Source: an uncultured Acetatifactor sp. (GTDB taxonomy: Bacteria > Bacillota > Clostridia > Lachnospirales > Lachnospiraceae). From it: 41,141 nucleotides of DNA. Where the stretch lies: positions 1-41,141 of the forward strand of contig CANQEH010000024.1 of assembly GCA_947594835.1 (NCBI GenBank), in the 5' to 3' direction. The notes beneath the pieces were generated by a model. That model worked only from the letters and a program-made list of their open reading frames with translations. It had not been told where the DNA came from and searched no databases. Below are positions 6,663 to 14,686 of this stretch, in pieces. Position 1 is the stretch's first letter, and the number at the start of each line of letters is the position of its first letter. The position numbers were made by a program, and so were the translations under genes.

Positions 6663-9437
6663 ATGACACAGGAAAGTCTGCAGGAAAAAAGAAATTCCAT
6701 CGAGCGTGGGATTCTGGTTCTTTACAGTGCGTATACGGTGGCAATGATCATCGCGGCGTTTTTGTTCCGATGGGGCTTATGGGTGCCCCTTGTGATCTTA
6801 GCCGGGCTTGGGGCAAGCTGGGCGGTCTATGTGACAAAGCAATGGGATTACCAGTCCAGGGCCATCTTTACCTCCGTGCTGGCCTGGATCACGTTTTTCA
6901 TCTACGGAGTCAATTCCAAGGATTATTTCAACCTCCTGGCCACCATGGCGGGGCTTGTGATCTTTCTGGGGATCTACGGGATCCCCAGCATCACTTATCT
7001 GAGCGTGTTCTGCTCCACATCCCTTCTTGTGTATCACGGGCTGATCCTGCGCAGCATCCGGCTGGACAGCATGGAGGATGCGTATGCGGTGCTGCTGCGG
7101 GCGGCGGCCGTCTATGTGGTGGAGTTCGGGGTTCATTACATGGTGCGGGAAAAACAGGAGCTCTCCGCCCAGCTGGCAGAGACCATCGATTCCCTGCACT
7201 CGGTGGAGCAGAGCAAAGAGGACTTCATGGCGAATGTGTCCCATGAGATCCGCACCCCCATCAACACCATCTGCGGCATGAGCGAAATGCTCTTAAGGGA
7301 GCAGCTCGACCCCCAGGCCCGGGGGGAGGTCTTTGACATCCAGACGGCGGGCCGCAATCTTTTGACCATCGTCAGCGACATTCTGGATTTCTCCGAGCTG
7401 GAGACAGGCAGGATGGAGCTTCTGGAGGAGTCCTACAACGTCACCTCCACCTTAAACGACGTGCAGAATATGGCAAGTCCCCAGCTTGCCGCCAAAAACC
7501 TGGAGCTGGTGGTGCGCTGCGACGCAGACATCCCCAGCGGCCTTCTGGGCGACGAGCAGAAGCTGCGGAGGGTGTTGATGAACCTGGTGAACAACGCGGT
7601 GAAGTTCACCCAGGAGGGCGGCGTGCTCATCACGGTCTCCGCCCGCCGGGAGGACTACGGCGTCAATCTGATCGTCAGCGTGAAGGACACGGGCATCGGC
7701 ATGAGCGACGTAGAGCTGGAAAAGCTGTTTTCCAGCTTCAACCAGGTGGACACCAAGCGCAACCGCCAGGAGGGCGGCATCGGGCTTGGCCTTGCCATCA
7801 CCGAGGCCATCTTAAACAAGATGGGGGGCTTTATCGCGGTGCACAGCGCCCAGGGGAAGGGCAGCGAATTCCAGTTTGTGATACCCCAGAAGGTGGGGGA
7901 CGATACGCCCATCATCTCCGTGAACAACCCGGACAGCATCCACATCCTCGCCTACATCAACATGGAAAAGGACGTCCATCCCGTGATCCGGGAGGCCTAT
8001 CAGGCCTGTGTGAAGAAGCTGGCGGATCAGCTGGGGATACGGATGCAGCCCTGCCGGAGCCTGGCGGAGATGAAGCGCCGCATGGAGAAGGGGCAGTTTT
8101 CCCATGTGTTTCTCTGCTGGGAGGAATACTGCGAGGACAAGGCCTGGTTTGACAGCCTGGCGGAGAAGATGCCGGTGCTTCTGGTGCTGGACCGGGCAAA
8201 TGCGCCGGAGGTGTCCGGGAAGCTTCTGCATCTCTACAAGCCCTTCTATGTGGTGGCGCTGGCGGCTGTCTTAAACGGCGATCACAGCGTCCAGAAGGCG
8301 CAGGGGGAAGCCCTCGGCGAGATCCGCTTCGTGGCGCCTGCCTGCAACGTTCTGGTGGTGGACGACAACCTGATGAACGTAAAGGTGGTAGAGGGACTCT
8401 TAAGGCCTTACCAGATCAATGTCTTCGGGGCTTACAGCGGCAAGGAAGCCCTGGAGAAGATAGAGACCATGGACTACGATTTTGTGTTTATGGATCACAT
8501 GATGCCGGAGATGGACGGCGTGGAGACCATGCACCGCATCCGGTTAAAGCCCGGGAAATACTTCCAGACAGTGCCCATCATCGCGCTGACCGCCAACGCC
8601 ATCGGGGGCGCCAGGGAGATGTTTTTGTCGGAAGGGTTCCAGGACTTTGTGGCTAAGCCCATTGAAATGTCTGTGCTGGAGCGGGTGCTGACCCGGTATA
8701 TCCCCCCGCAGAAGATCTTAAAGGAGCAGGCCGCCCTGAAGCAGAAGGCGGAGGATGCGCCTCCCGCAGAGCCTGTCCGGCAGGAAGAGCCGGGCCTTTT
8801 AAAGCTCCCCGGCATCGACGTGGACAAGGGCGTGGCCTACTGCGGCGGCCGCCTGGAGGATTATCTGGAAGTGGCGGGGATCTACTACGCCACAGGGATT
8901 TCCAAGATTGAGGAGATCGAGAGGTTTTACCAGGACGGGGACTGGAAGGATTACGCCATTTTAGTGCACGCGGTCAAGAGCACTTCCCAGGGCATCGGAG
9001 CCACAAAGCTCTCCGGGATGGCAAAGGATCTGGAGCAGGCGGGCCTGATGGAAAACGAGGCCTTTCTGAGGGAGCACCACCAGGCCATGATGGAGGAGTA
9101 CAGGCGGGTGCTGTCGGCTCTGGAGGAGGAGCCCCGCATGAAATTAAAGCCTGCGGGCGGGGCGGAGGAAAAAACTGACGGAGAAACGGACGGGGAGCTG
9201 GAAGAGATGTCCCCGGAGGACTTTGCCGTTCTGGCAGGAGAGCTGGAACAGGCCCTGGGCACCTTTGAAGTGGAGGAAGTGGAAAAGGTGCTGGGCAGAC
9301 TGGAGGGGTACGGCTGCAGGGGGATTTCCCTGACAAAGCTGGCGGAGACGATCCGCAGGAAAGCGGAAGCGTTTGACTTTATGGGCGCAGAGGAAGAACT
9401 GGCAGCCGTCAGAGAAAGGCTGGGGGAAGCGGTATGA
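6663..9437 (+). CDS. Hybrid sensor histidine kinase with receiver and HPt domains
   Basis: This 924-residue membrane kinase contains a full intramolecular phosphorelay. The N-terminus (about 20-170) holds five or six hydrophobic segments with little extracellular sequence. HisKA follows with H194 in NVSHEIRTPIN, then HATPase_c with NLVNNAVKFTQ, VKDTGIGM and GGIGLGLAIT. Residues about 425-545 look like a degenerate receiver without the phosphoacceptor. A true receiver (about 561-680) has D567-D568 and D611 in FVFMDHMMPEMDG. An HPt domain follows with H769 in LVHAVKSTSQGIGA, then an acidic linker and a helical tail of about 90 residues. The gene starts 43 bp after the HD-GYP gene and its TGA overlaps the next ATG (ATGA). 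It is the only HPt donor in the operon. Confidence 0.93.
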   Translation: MTQESLQEKRNSIERGILVLYSAYTVAMIIAAFLFRWGLWVPLVILAGLGASWAVYVTKQWDYQSRAIFTSVLAWITFFIYGVNSKDYFNLLATMAGLVIFLGIYGIPSITYLSVFCSTSLLVYHGLILRSIRLDSMEDAYAVLLRAAAVYVVEFGVHYMVREKQELSAQLAETIDSLHSVEQSKEDFMANVSHEIRTPINTICGMSEMLLREQLDPQARGEVFDIQTAGRNLLTIVSDILDFSELETGRMELLEESYNVTSTLNDVQNMASPQLAAKNLELVVRCDADIPSGLLGDEQKLRRVLMNLVNNAVKFTQEGGVLITVSARREDYGVNLIVSVKDTGIGMSDVELEKLFSSFNQVDTKRNRQEGGIGLGLAITEAILNKMGGFIAVHSAQGKGSEFQFVIPQKVGDDTPIISVNNPDSIHILAYINMEKDVHPVIREAYQACVKKLADQLGIRMQPCRSLAEMKRRMEKGQFSHVFLCWEEYCEDKAWFDSLAEKMPVLLVLDRANAPEVSGKLLHLYKPFYVVALAAVLNGDHSVQKAQGEALGEIRFVAPACNVLVVDDNLMNVKVVEGLLRPYQINVFGAYSGKEALEKIETMDYDFVFMDHMMPEMDGVETMHRIRLKPGKYFQTVPIIALTANAIGGAREMFLSEGFQDFVAKPIEMSVLERVLTRYIPPQKILKEQAALKQKAEDAPPAEPVRQEEPGLLKLPGIDVDKGVAYCGGRLEDYLEVAGIYYATGISKIEEIERFYQDGDWKDYAILVHAVKSTSQGIGATKLSGMAKDLEQAGLMENEAFLREHHQAMMEEYRRVLSALEEEPRMKLKPAGGAEEKTDGETDGELEEMSPEDFAVLAGELEQALGTFEVEEVEKVLGRLEGYGCRGISLTKLAETIRRKAEAFDFMGAEEELAAVRERLGEAV

Positions 9438-12103
9438 ATTGGATCAAATGGGTGCGCAAGCTGTTGGATAAGAGCATAAGCCGGGAGGAATTTTATTTCC
9501 GGCGGATCCTGCTGGCGGGGATCGTGATCCTGGCGGCGGTGCTGGGAGCGGGCCTTTACAGGGGCCAGTCCCTCGTCCTGCTTTTGCCTGTGATCCTGTT
9601 TCTGGCGCTGCTCCTTGTTACCCTCTGGGCTTCCGTGAAGTGGGGCAGGTACAGGGCCTGTGCCGGGGGCCTGGCGCTGGCCATGAATCTGGTGGTCTTT
9701 CCCCTGATGTATTTTCTGCGGGGCGGCGTGGAGGGAAGCGCCCCCGTGTGCTTTGTGCTGGGGATCGGGGTGCTGTTTTTGCTGTTCGAGGGGAAGACCC
9801 TGGCGGCGGCCCTGGGCGTGACGTTGGCGGTGGTGGCGGCCTCCTATGGGCTGGGGTATGTCTTCCCGGGCTGGGTGACTCCTGTGGGGGACAGGCTTTA
9901 TATGCAGGCTGACTCCCTGCTGGGGGTGCTGTTTGCCTCCATACTGGTGGGCACCTTTATCAAGCGGCAGGAGAAGATCTACCGGCAGCAGACGGCCCTT
10001 GCGGAGCAGGACAAGGAGCATCTGGAGGAGTTAAACAGGCGGCAGAACGCATTTTTTGCCAGCATGAGCCATGAGATCCGCACCCCCATCAACACCATCA
10101 TCGGCTTGAACGAGATGACCCTGCGGGAGGACATTTCCGACGAGGTGGCGGAGAACGCCATCAATATCCAGAACGCCAGCAAGATGCTGCTCTCCTTAAT
10201 CAACGACGTCTTAGACCTGTCCCGGATCGAGGCGGGCAGGATGCAGATCCTTCCCACCCAGTATGAGACAGGCGCCATGTTCAGCGACCTGGTGAACATC
10301 GTCTGGATCAAGGCCCATCAGAAGGACCTGGAGTTTAAGATCGACATCTCCCAGGACATCCCTTCCATGCTCTACGGGGATGAAATGCGCATCAAGCAGG
10401 TGTTGGCCAACATCCTGACCAACGCGGTGAAATATACGTCGGAGGGCTCCGTGACGCTGACGGCAAAGGCCGAGCGCTCCGGCCCCAATTCCGTGCGGCT
10501 GAAAGTGACCGTGGCGGACACGGGGATGGGGATCAAGAAGGACGATCTGGATCACCTCTTCGAGTCCTTCCGGCGGATGGATGAGGAGAAAAACCGGAAC
10601 GTGGAGGGGACGGGGTTAGGCCTGGCCATCGCCAAGCAGCTGGTGGACATGATGGGCGGCACCATCACTGTGGACAGCATTTACACCAAGGGCTCCACCT
10701 TTACCGTGACCGTGGAGCAGAAGATCATGGACGAGACCCCCATCGGGGCCCTGGATGTGGTGGTGAAGAAAAAGGCTGCCAATAGAGAGCGGTACAGACA
10801 GAGCTTTGAAGCGCCGGAGGCGCGGATTCTGATCGTGGACGACAACGAGATGAACCTGACGGTGGCGGCAAAGCTTTTGAAAAAGACCAAGGTGCAGATC
10901 GACACGGCCAAAAGCGGGGCGGAATGTCTGGAGAAGACCAGATCCAGATATTACAACGTGATTTTCATGGATCACATGATGCCGCAGATGAGCGGCGTGG
11001 AGACCTTAAAGCGCCTGCGCAGGCAGCAGGACGGCCTCTGCCAGAACGTGCCGGTCATCGCCCTGACGGCCAACGCCATGTCCGACGCCGATGAGCTGTA
11101 CCAGAACAACGGTTTCCAGAGCTATCTGGCGAAACCCATAAACGGCGCGCTGTTAGAGGCCACGCTTTTAAAATTCCTGCCGGACGACGTCATCGAGTAC
11201 GTCGGGGAGCAGGCCGACCAGTCTGAGGAGGTCAAACAGGTGGCGGGGATTCGCAAGCGCCCCATCGCGATCATCTCCGACTGCGTCTGCGACCTGCCCT
11301 CTGAGTGGATGGAGCGGTATGAGATCGGCACCATGCACTATTACGTCTACACGGCAAGCGGCAGGTTCAAAGACGGCGTAGAGCTGACCTGCGACAATCT
11401 GGTGCCTTACTTACAGCGGGGCGGCAGGGACGTCACGGCGGGGCCCGCCTCCGTGGAGGAGTATGAAACCCTCTTTGCGGACGCCCTGCAGAAGGCGGAG
11501 CAGGTGATCCACATCACCATGGGCAGATACGCCAGCGGCGCTTATGACACCGCGCTGGAGGCGGCAAAGGGGTTTGACAACGTGTATGTGGTGGATTCCG
11601 GGCATCTCTCCAGCAGCATGGGGCTGATGGTGCTGGATGCGGCCATGATGGCACAGAGCGGCTCTAAGGTGCCGGACATCCTGGATCAGATGGAGCGGAT
11701 GAAGGCGCTGGCCTCCACCAGCTTTCTGGTGGCTTCGCCGGAGAGCCTGTACCGGGACGGAAAGATCAGCCGCGTGGCCATGGCGCTGTGCAGCGCCCTG
11801 TCCCTGCACCCCATCCTGTATATGAGCCAGAGCAGGTTTAAGGTGCTTGGCCTGGTGGGCGGGGACATGGAGCAGGCCGGAAGAAAGTATATCCGGAAGA
11901 TGCTGCGGCCCAAAAACCATGTGGACGACAAGATCTGCTTTGTCACACACGCGGGCTGCACCGTAAAACAGCAGAACCAGATCCTGGAAGAAATTAAAAA
12001 CGACCAGTATTTTGAAAAAATCTGTGTGCAGAAGGCCTCTGCCACCGTAATCAGCAATTGCGGCCTGGGGACTTTTGGTGTATTATATCTTAAAAAGTGG
12101 TAG
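9434..12103 (+). CDS. Hybrid histidine kinase-receiver-DegV fusion protein
   Basis: This 889-residue protein joins a membrane kinase to a lipid-binding protein. Residues about 25-175 form several membrane segments. HisKA has H213 in SMSHEIRTPIN; HATPase_c has NILTNAVKYTS, VADTGMGI and GTGLGLAIA. A receiver (about 463-585) has phosphoacceptor D513 in FMDHMMPQMSG. After a short acidic linker, residues about 608-889 form a complete DegV domain: AIISDCVCDLPSEW, TAGPASVEEYE, YASGAYDTALEAA, YVVDSGHLSSSMGL, and the C-terminal SNCGLGTFGVLY. Stand-alone DegV/FakB proteins have about this length and bind one fatty acid. No stop, start codon or ribosome binding site lies at the junction, so it is a true fusion. 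No HPt is present; relay would need H769 of the preceding kinase. It overlaps that gene by 4 bp. Confidence 0.92.
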   Translation: MNWIKWVRKLLDKSISREEFYFRRILLAGIVILAAVLGAGLYRGQSLVLLLPVILFLALLLVTLWASVKWGRYRACAGGLALAMNLVVFPLMYFLRGGVEGSAPVCFVLGIGVLFLLFEGKTLAAALGVTLAVVAASYGLGYVFPGWVTPVGDRLYMQADSLLGVLFASILVGTFIKRQEKIYRQQTALAEQDKEHLEELNRRQNAFFASMSHEIRTPINTIIGLNEMTLREDISDEVAENAINIQNASKMLLSLINDVLDLSRIEAGRMQILPTQYETGAMFSDLVNIVWIKAHQKDLEFKIDISQDIPSMLYGDEMRIKQVLANILTNAVKYTSEGSVTLTAKAERSGPNSVRLKVTVADTGMGIKKDDLDHLFESFRRMDEEKNRNVEGTGLGLAIAKQLVDMMGGTITVDSIYTKGSTFTVTVEQKIMDETPIGALDVVVKKKAANRERYRQSFEAPEARILIVDDNEMNLTVAAKLLKKTKVQIDTAKSGAECLEKTRSRYYNVIFMDHMMPQMSGVETLKRLRRQQDGLCQNVPVIALTANAMSDADELYQNNGFQSYLAKPINGALLEATLLKFLPDDVIEYVGEQADQSEEVKQVAGIRKRPIAIISDCVCDLPSEWMERYEIGTMHYYVYTASGRFKDGVELTCDNLVPYLQRGGRDVTAGPASVEEYETLFADALQKAEQVIHITMGRYASGAYDTALEAAKGFDNVYVVDSGHLSSSMGLMVLDAAMMAQSGSKVPDILDQMERMKALASTSFLVASPESLYRDGKISRVAMALCSALSLHPILYMSQSRFKVLGLVGGDMEQAGRKYIRKMLRPKNHVDDKICFVTHAGCTVKQQNQILEEIKNDQYFEKICVQKASATVISNCGLGTFGVLYLKKW

Positions 12104-12124
12104 GGAAAGGCAGGAAATCGACAG

Positions 12125-13015
12125 ATGGAACAGCTCAGCTTATGGAGAGAGGAATACCGCATTGGCGTGGAGGCCATAGACGCCCAGCACATGGAATTGT
12201 TCGCCAAGGTGGAAGGGCTCCTTCAGATCGCCATGACGGAAGGCGAGGAGAACAACAGGAAGGAGTGCCTGGAGCTCTTGCGTTTCCTCATCGACTACAC
12301 CGTGCATCACTTTGAGACGGAGGAGGCGTTCCAGAGGGCCCAGGGGTATGTGAGTTACGAGGAACACATCAAGATCCACAGGCAGTTTAAAAACACCGTG
12401 CTCCTTTATCAGGAAAAGGTAGAGCAGGAGTTTTCCAAGGAGACGCTGAAAAAGTTTGCGGGGACGCTGATGACCTGGCTGACCGTGCACGTCTGCGGTT
12501 ATGACAGAAAGATCGCCAAAAACCAGCCCCTGCCCAGCCGCCTTTCCTTTGAGAATGCAGATGAGCTGATCGGTAAGGTGGTGGAGCAGATTCTGGGGGA
12601 AACTTACAGGATCTCCATCCGAAATGTGAAGTCCAGCGTGTACAACGGCTATATCGAGGGGAAAGTGATCGTCCGCAATATGATAAACGGCGACAGGCGC
12701 TATGTGTTCCTGTACGGGTTTTCCATGGATATGGCGCGGGCCCTGTACCATAAGATCAGTGGCGCGGACATCGCCCGGATCAACCACATGGACGCCATCG
12801 AGCGCTCCGCCCTCATCGAGATCGGCGATATCCTCTCCTCCCATGTGCTGGGCTATATCGGCCAGGACAACCGCACCCAGTTTGAGTGGAGGGGCGGGGA
12901 GCTGTTTATGAACGAGTACTCCGATCCCAGCGTGGATATCAAAAACAGCGTGCTTTTAGAGTTTGAGACGGACTGCGGAAAATTAGAGGTGCTCTACTGC
13001 GCCGCAGGGGGTTAA
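12125..13015 (+). CDS. Bacteriohemerythrin fused to a CheC/CheX-like domain
   Basis: Residues 1-130 are a bacteriohemerythrin with the expected diiron ligand set: H22 (DAQH), H62 and E66 (HHFETEE), H81 and H85 (EEHIKIH), H122 and D127 (HVCGYD). It should bind O2 or sense redox state. Residues about 143-296 resemble the CheC/CheX/FliY phosphatase fold, including the helix ERSALIEIGDILSSHVLG. In active phosphatases the motif is E-x2-N; here it is E232-I-G-D235, so the catalytic Asn is replaced by Asp. The domain may be a weak phosphatase or a binding module. The gene starts 21 bp after the DegV-kinase gene and is the last of the four-gene operon. The C-terminal assignment is less certain than the hemerythrin part. 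Confidence 0.85.
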   Translation: MEQLSLWREEYRIGVEAIDAQHMELFAKVEGLLQIAMTEGEENNRKECLELLRFLIDYTVHHFETEEAFQRAQGYVSYEEHIKIHRQFKNTVLLYQEKVEQEFSKETLKKFAGTLMTWLTVHVCGYDRKIAKNQPLPSRLSFENADELIGKVVEQILGETYRISIRNVKSSVYNGYIEGKVIVRNMINGDRRYVFLYGFSMDMARALYHKISGADIARINHMDAIERSALIEIGDILSSHVLGYIGQDNRTQFEWRGGELFMNEYSDPSVDIKNSVLLEFETDCGKLEVLYCAAGG

Positions 13016-13039
13016 GTTTTCTTGCCATCTGTCCGATAA
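13013..13039 (+). promoter_or_regulatory. Possible sigma-D (FliA-type) promoter
   Basis: TAAG (13013-13016), exactly 15 bp, then TCCGATAA (13032-13039) matches 10 of 12 positions of the motility sigma factor consensus TAAA-N15-GCCGATAA. The -35 element overlaps the TAA stop of the hemerythrin gene. The downstream ATG is at 13124. Confidence 0.5.
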
Positions 13040-13123
13040 CTTTCATAGGAGCAGACCGACAGGGCGGCTCCTGTGGTAAACGGAATTACGACAACTTTGC
13101 AGATTGCTATGGAGGGCAGGAAA

Positions 13124-13825
13124 ATGGACAGAATCGGAAGTTACGGCATCTATCAGAACAATTATTACGAGCGGCCCCAGGCTGCGTCCGCCGGGCAGAC
13201 GGCTTCAGCCGGGACAAAGGGAGCCCAGGAGGCGTCCCGCAAGACGGTGGAGCTTAGCAGCGATGCTAAGGCGCTCTTAAAAGACCTGAAGAAGTCCTAC
13301 GGCAACGCGGATTTTATCGTGGCGGATTACGAGACCGAGGAGGAAGCCGCGTCTTATCTCTCCAGGGGGACTTCCCAGTACAGCGTGCTCCTTACGCCGG
13401 AGGAGCTGGAGAAGATGGCCTCCGACGAGAAGGCCAAGGAGGAGAATATCAAGGCGTTAGACGGCGCGTTCGCCAAGCTGGACGAGATGAAGGGACAGCT
13501 GGGTGAGAGCGGGAAGGACGTCTCCAAGCTGGGCGTTGTCCTGGGGGACAACGGGGAAGTGTCCTATTTTGCAGAGCTTGAGAAGGTGAGCGAGAAGCAG
13601 CGGGAGCGCATCGAGGAGAAGCGGGAGAACAGCCGGGAGGAGGCTAAAAAGGCTCAGAGGGAAAAGCAGCCCGCCAGATGGGAGCGGGGGCCTGAATCCG
13701 TGAAGCGCACCACCGTCCGCGCGTCTTCTGTGGAGGCGCTGAAAAAGGAGATCGACCAGGTGGACTGGAACGCCGTGCCGGAGCGGGCGGCGGAGAACGG
13801 TTTCCACTTTAACTACTTCGTATGA
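13124..13825 (+). CDS. DUF6033-like protein of unknown function
   Basis: This 233-residue hydrophilic protein begins MDRIGSYGIYQNNYYE and resembles the DUF6033 family of Lachnospiraceae; the function is unknown. It has no signal peptide or membrane segment. An Ala/Ser/Gly-rich stretch (around 20-40) is followed by VELSSDAKALLKDLKKSYG, a folded middle part, a highly charged coiled-coil region (about 160-205, rich in EKQRERIEEKREN-type sequence), and an aromatic C-terminus ending FHFNYFV. The ATG at 13124 has GGAGGGCAGGAAA immediately upstream; the longer frame to 13073 lacks such a site. A possible sigma-D promoter precedes it and a strong terminator follows, suggesting a link with motility. 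That link is inferred only from the promoter and neighbours. Confidence 0.7.
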   Translation: MDRIGSYGIYQNNYYERPQAASAGQTASAGTKGAQEASRKTVELSSDAKALLKDLKKSYGNADFIVADYETEEEAASYLSRGTSQYSVLLTPEELEKMASDEKAKEENIKALDGAFAKLDEMKGQLGESGKDVSKLGVVLGDNGEVSYFAELEKVSEKQRERIEEKRENSREEAKKAQREKQPARWERGPESVKRTTVRASSVEALKKEIDQVDWNAVPERAAENGFHFNYFV

Positions 13826-13834
13826 CAGACAAGG

Positions 13835-13863
13835 CGCCCTGCCCCGGAGGCAGGGCGTTTTTT
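13835..13863 (+). terminator. Rho-independent terminator after the DUF6033-like gene
   Basis: A perfect 9-bp stem CGCCCTGCC (13835-13843) / GGCAGGGCG (13849-13857) with loop CCGGA is followed by six T residues. It is a textbook intrinsic terminator 10 bp after the stop. Confidence 0.93.
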
Positions 13864-13958
13864 CGTCACAGGGCGGGTTTTGGCGCGTCATTTTGCACAA
13901 GGTATGCGGCGGGAGCGCTTGACACTTTTCACAAAAACAAAGAAAAAACGGGAATTGG

Positions 13959-13988
13959 CTGACATTTTTCCGTTTCATCTGATAAAAT
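13959..13988 (+). promoter_or_regulatory. Promoter of the CarD-like gene
   Basis: CTGACA (13959-13964), 18 bp, TAAAAT (13983-13988), in an AT-rich island. A second TTGACA at 13919-13924 has no good -10 partner. The start codon lies 52 bp downstream. Confidence 0.6.
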
Positions 13989-14039
13989 AAGGGTATCCTA
14001 AAAGTGGGGGGAGAAGTGAAGGAAGAAAGGAGGATACTT

Positions 14040-14573
14040 GTGTTTCAGGTCGGCGAATTTGTGGTATGCGGCAGCAAAGGGGTCTGTGAGGTGGAGGATA
14101 TTGCCACGCTGGACATTGCGGGCGTGGACAGGGAAAAGAAATACTATATTTTAAAGCCCAGATACCAGGCAGGCAGCACGGTGTATGTGCCGGTGGATTC
14201 CCCAAAGGAGCCTTTGCGGAAGGTGTTAAGCGGCGAGGAGGCAAAGCGGCTTGTGGAGAGTATGCGCGGGCTTCCTCTGATCGATATCAAAAACGATAAG
14301 CTCACGGAGCAGATTTACAAGGAGTATATGCGCTCCAACAGCTGCGAGGCCTGGGCCACGCTGATCAAGACCATTTATGCCAGGAAGCAGAAGCGCATCC
14401 AGTCGGGCCGGAAGGTGACCGCGGTGGACGCCAAGTATTTCCATCTGGCGGAGGAATGCCTGTACGGCGAGCTGGCGGTGGCCCTGGATATCAGGCGGGA
14501 GGACGTGGGCGGCTACCTGGCGGAGAACATCCAAAAGCCCGGGGAAGGCGCCGCCGCGCAACCCATAGATTAA
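14040..14573 (+). CDS. CarD-family transcriptional regulator
   Basis: This 177-residue protein has the CarD/TRCF RNA-polymerase-interacting domain at its N-terminus (FQVGEFVVCGSKGVCEVEDI, then YYILKPRY and TVYVPVDSP, residues 2-60). A helical DNA-binding-type C-terminal part with KTIYARKQKRIQSGRKV follows. Family members bind the RNAP beta subunit and stabilise open complexes at selected promoters; Clostridia often carry several short copies. The start chosen is GTG 14040, preceded by a perfect AAAGGAGG at 6-7 bp. The frame is open to 14004 but lacks a better site. The gene has its own promoter and lies before the second chemoreceptor gene, which has a separate promoter. Confidence 0.88.
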   Translation: MFQVGEFVVCGSKGVCEVEDIATLDIAGVDREKKYYILKPRYQAGSTVYVPVDSPKEPLRKVLSGEEAKRLVESMRGLPLIDIKNDKLTEQIYKEYMRSNSCEAWATLIKTIYARKQKRIQSGRKVTAVDAKYFHLAEECLYGELAVALDIRREDVGGYLAENIQKPGEGAAAQPID

Positions 14574-14596
14574 ACGGATTTTCGTTTCGCTTTTCG

Positions 14597-14626
14597 TTGC
14601 CGGGAGAGGGAGGGCTGTGATATAAT
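14597..14626 (+). promoter_or_regulatory. Promoter of the second chemoreceptor gene
   Basis: TTGCCG (14597-14602), 18 bp, TATAAT (14621-14626) with an extended -10 TG at 14618-14619. It lies 60 bp before the GTG start at 14687. Confidence 0.75.
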
Positions 14627-14686
14627 AGATCCGTAACTGGGAAAGTCTTACCAGGCGCAGTGCTGCGCGGCAGGAAGGAGAAAACG

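Noticed and set aside
8951..10021. A 356-codon minus-strand open frame across the kinase-kinase junction
   Set aside because: It spans the overlap of two well-supported plus-strand kinase genes and encodes a low-complexity His/Pro/Ser-rich product.
11170..11260. The DegV domain might be a separate gene joined by a sequencing error
   Set aside because: The junction has no ATG, GTG or ribosome binding site near the DegV start, the frame is continuous through a short acidic linker, and both sides are complete.
13919..13924. TTGACA as the -35 of the CarD-like gene promoter
   Set aside because: No -10 element lies at suitable spacing; the pair CTGACA/TAAAAT (13959-13988) is better placed.
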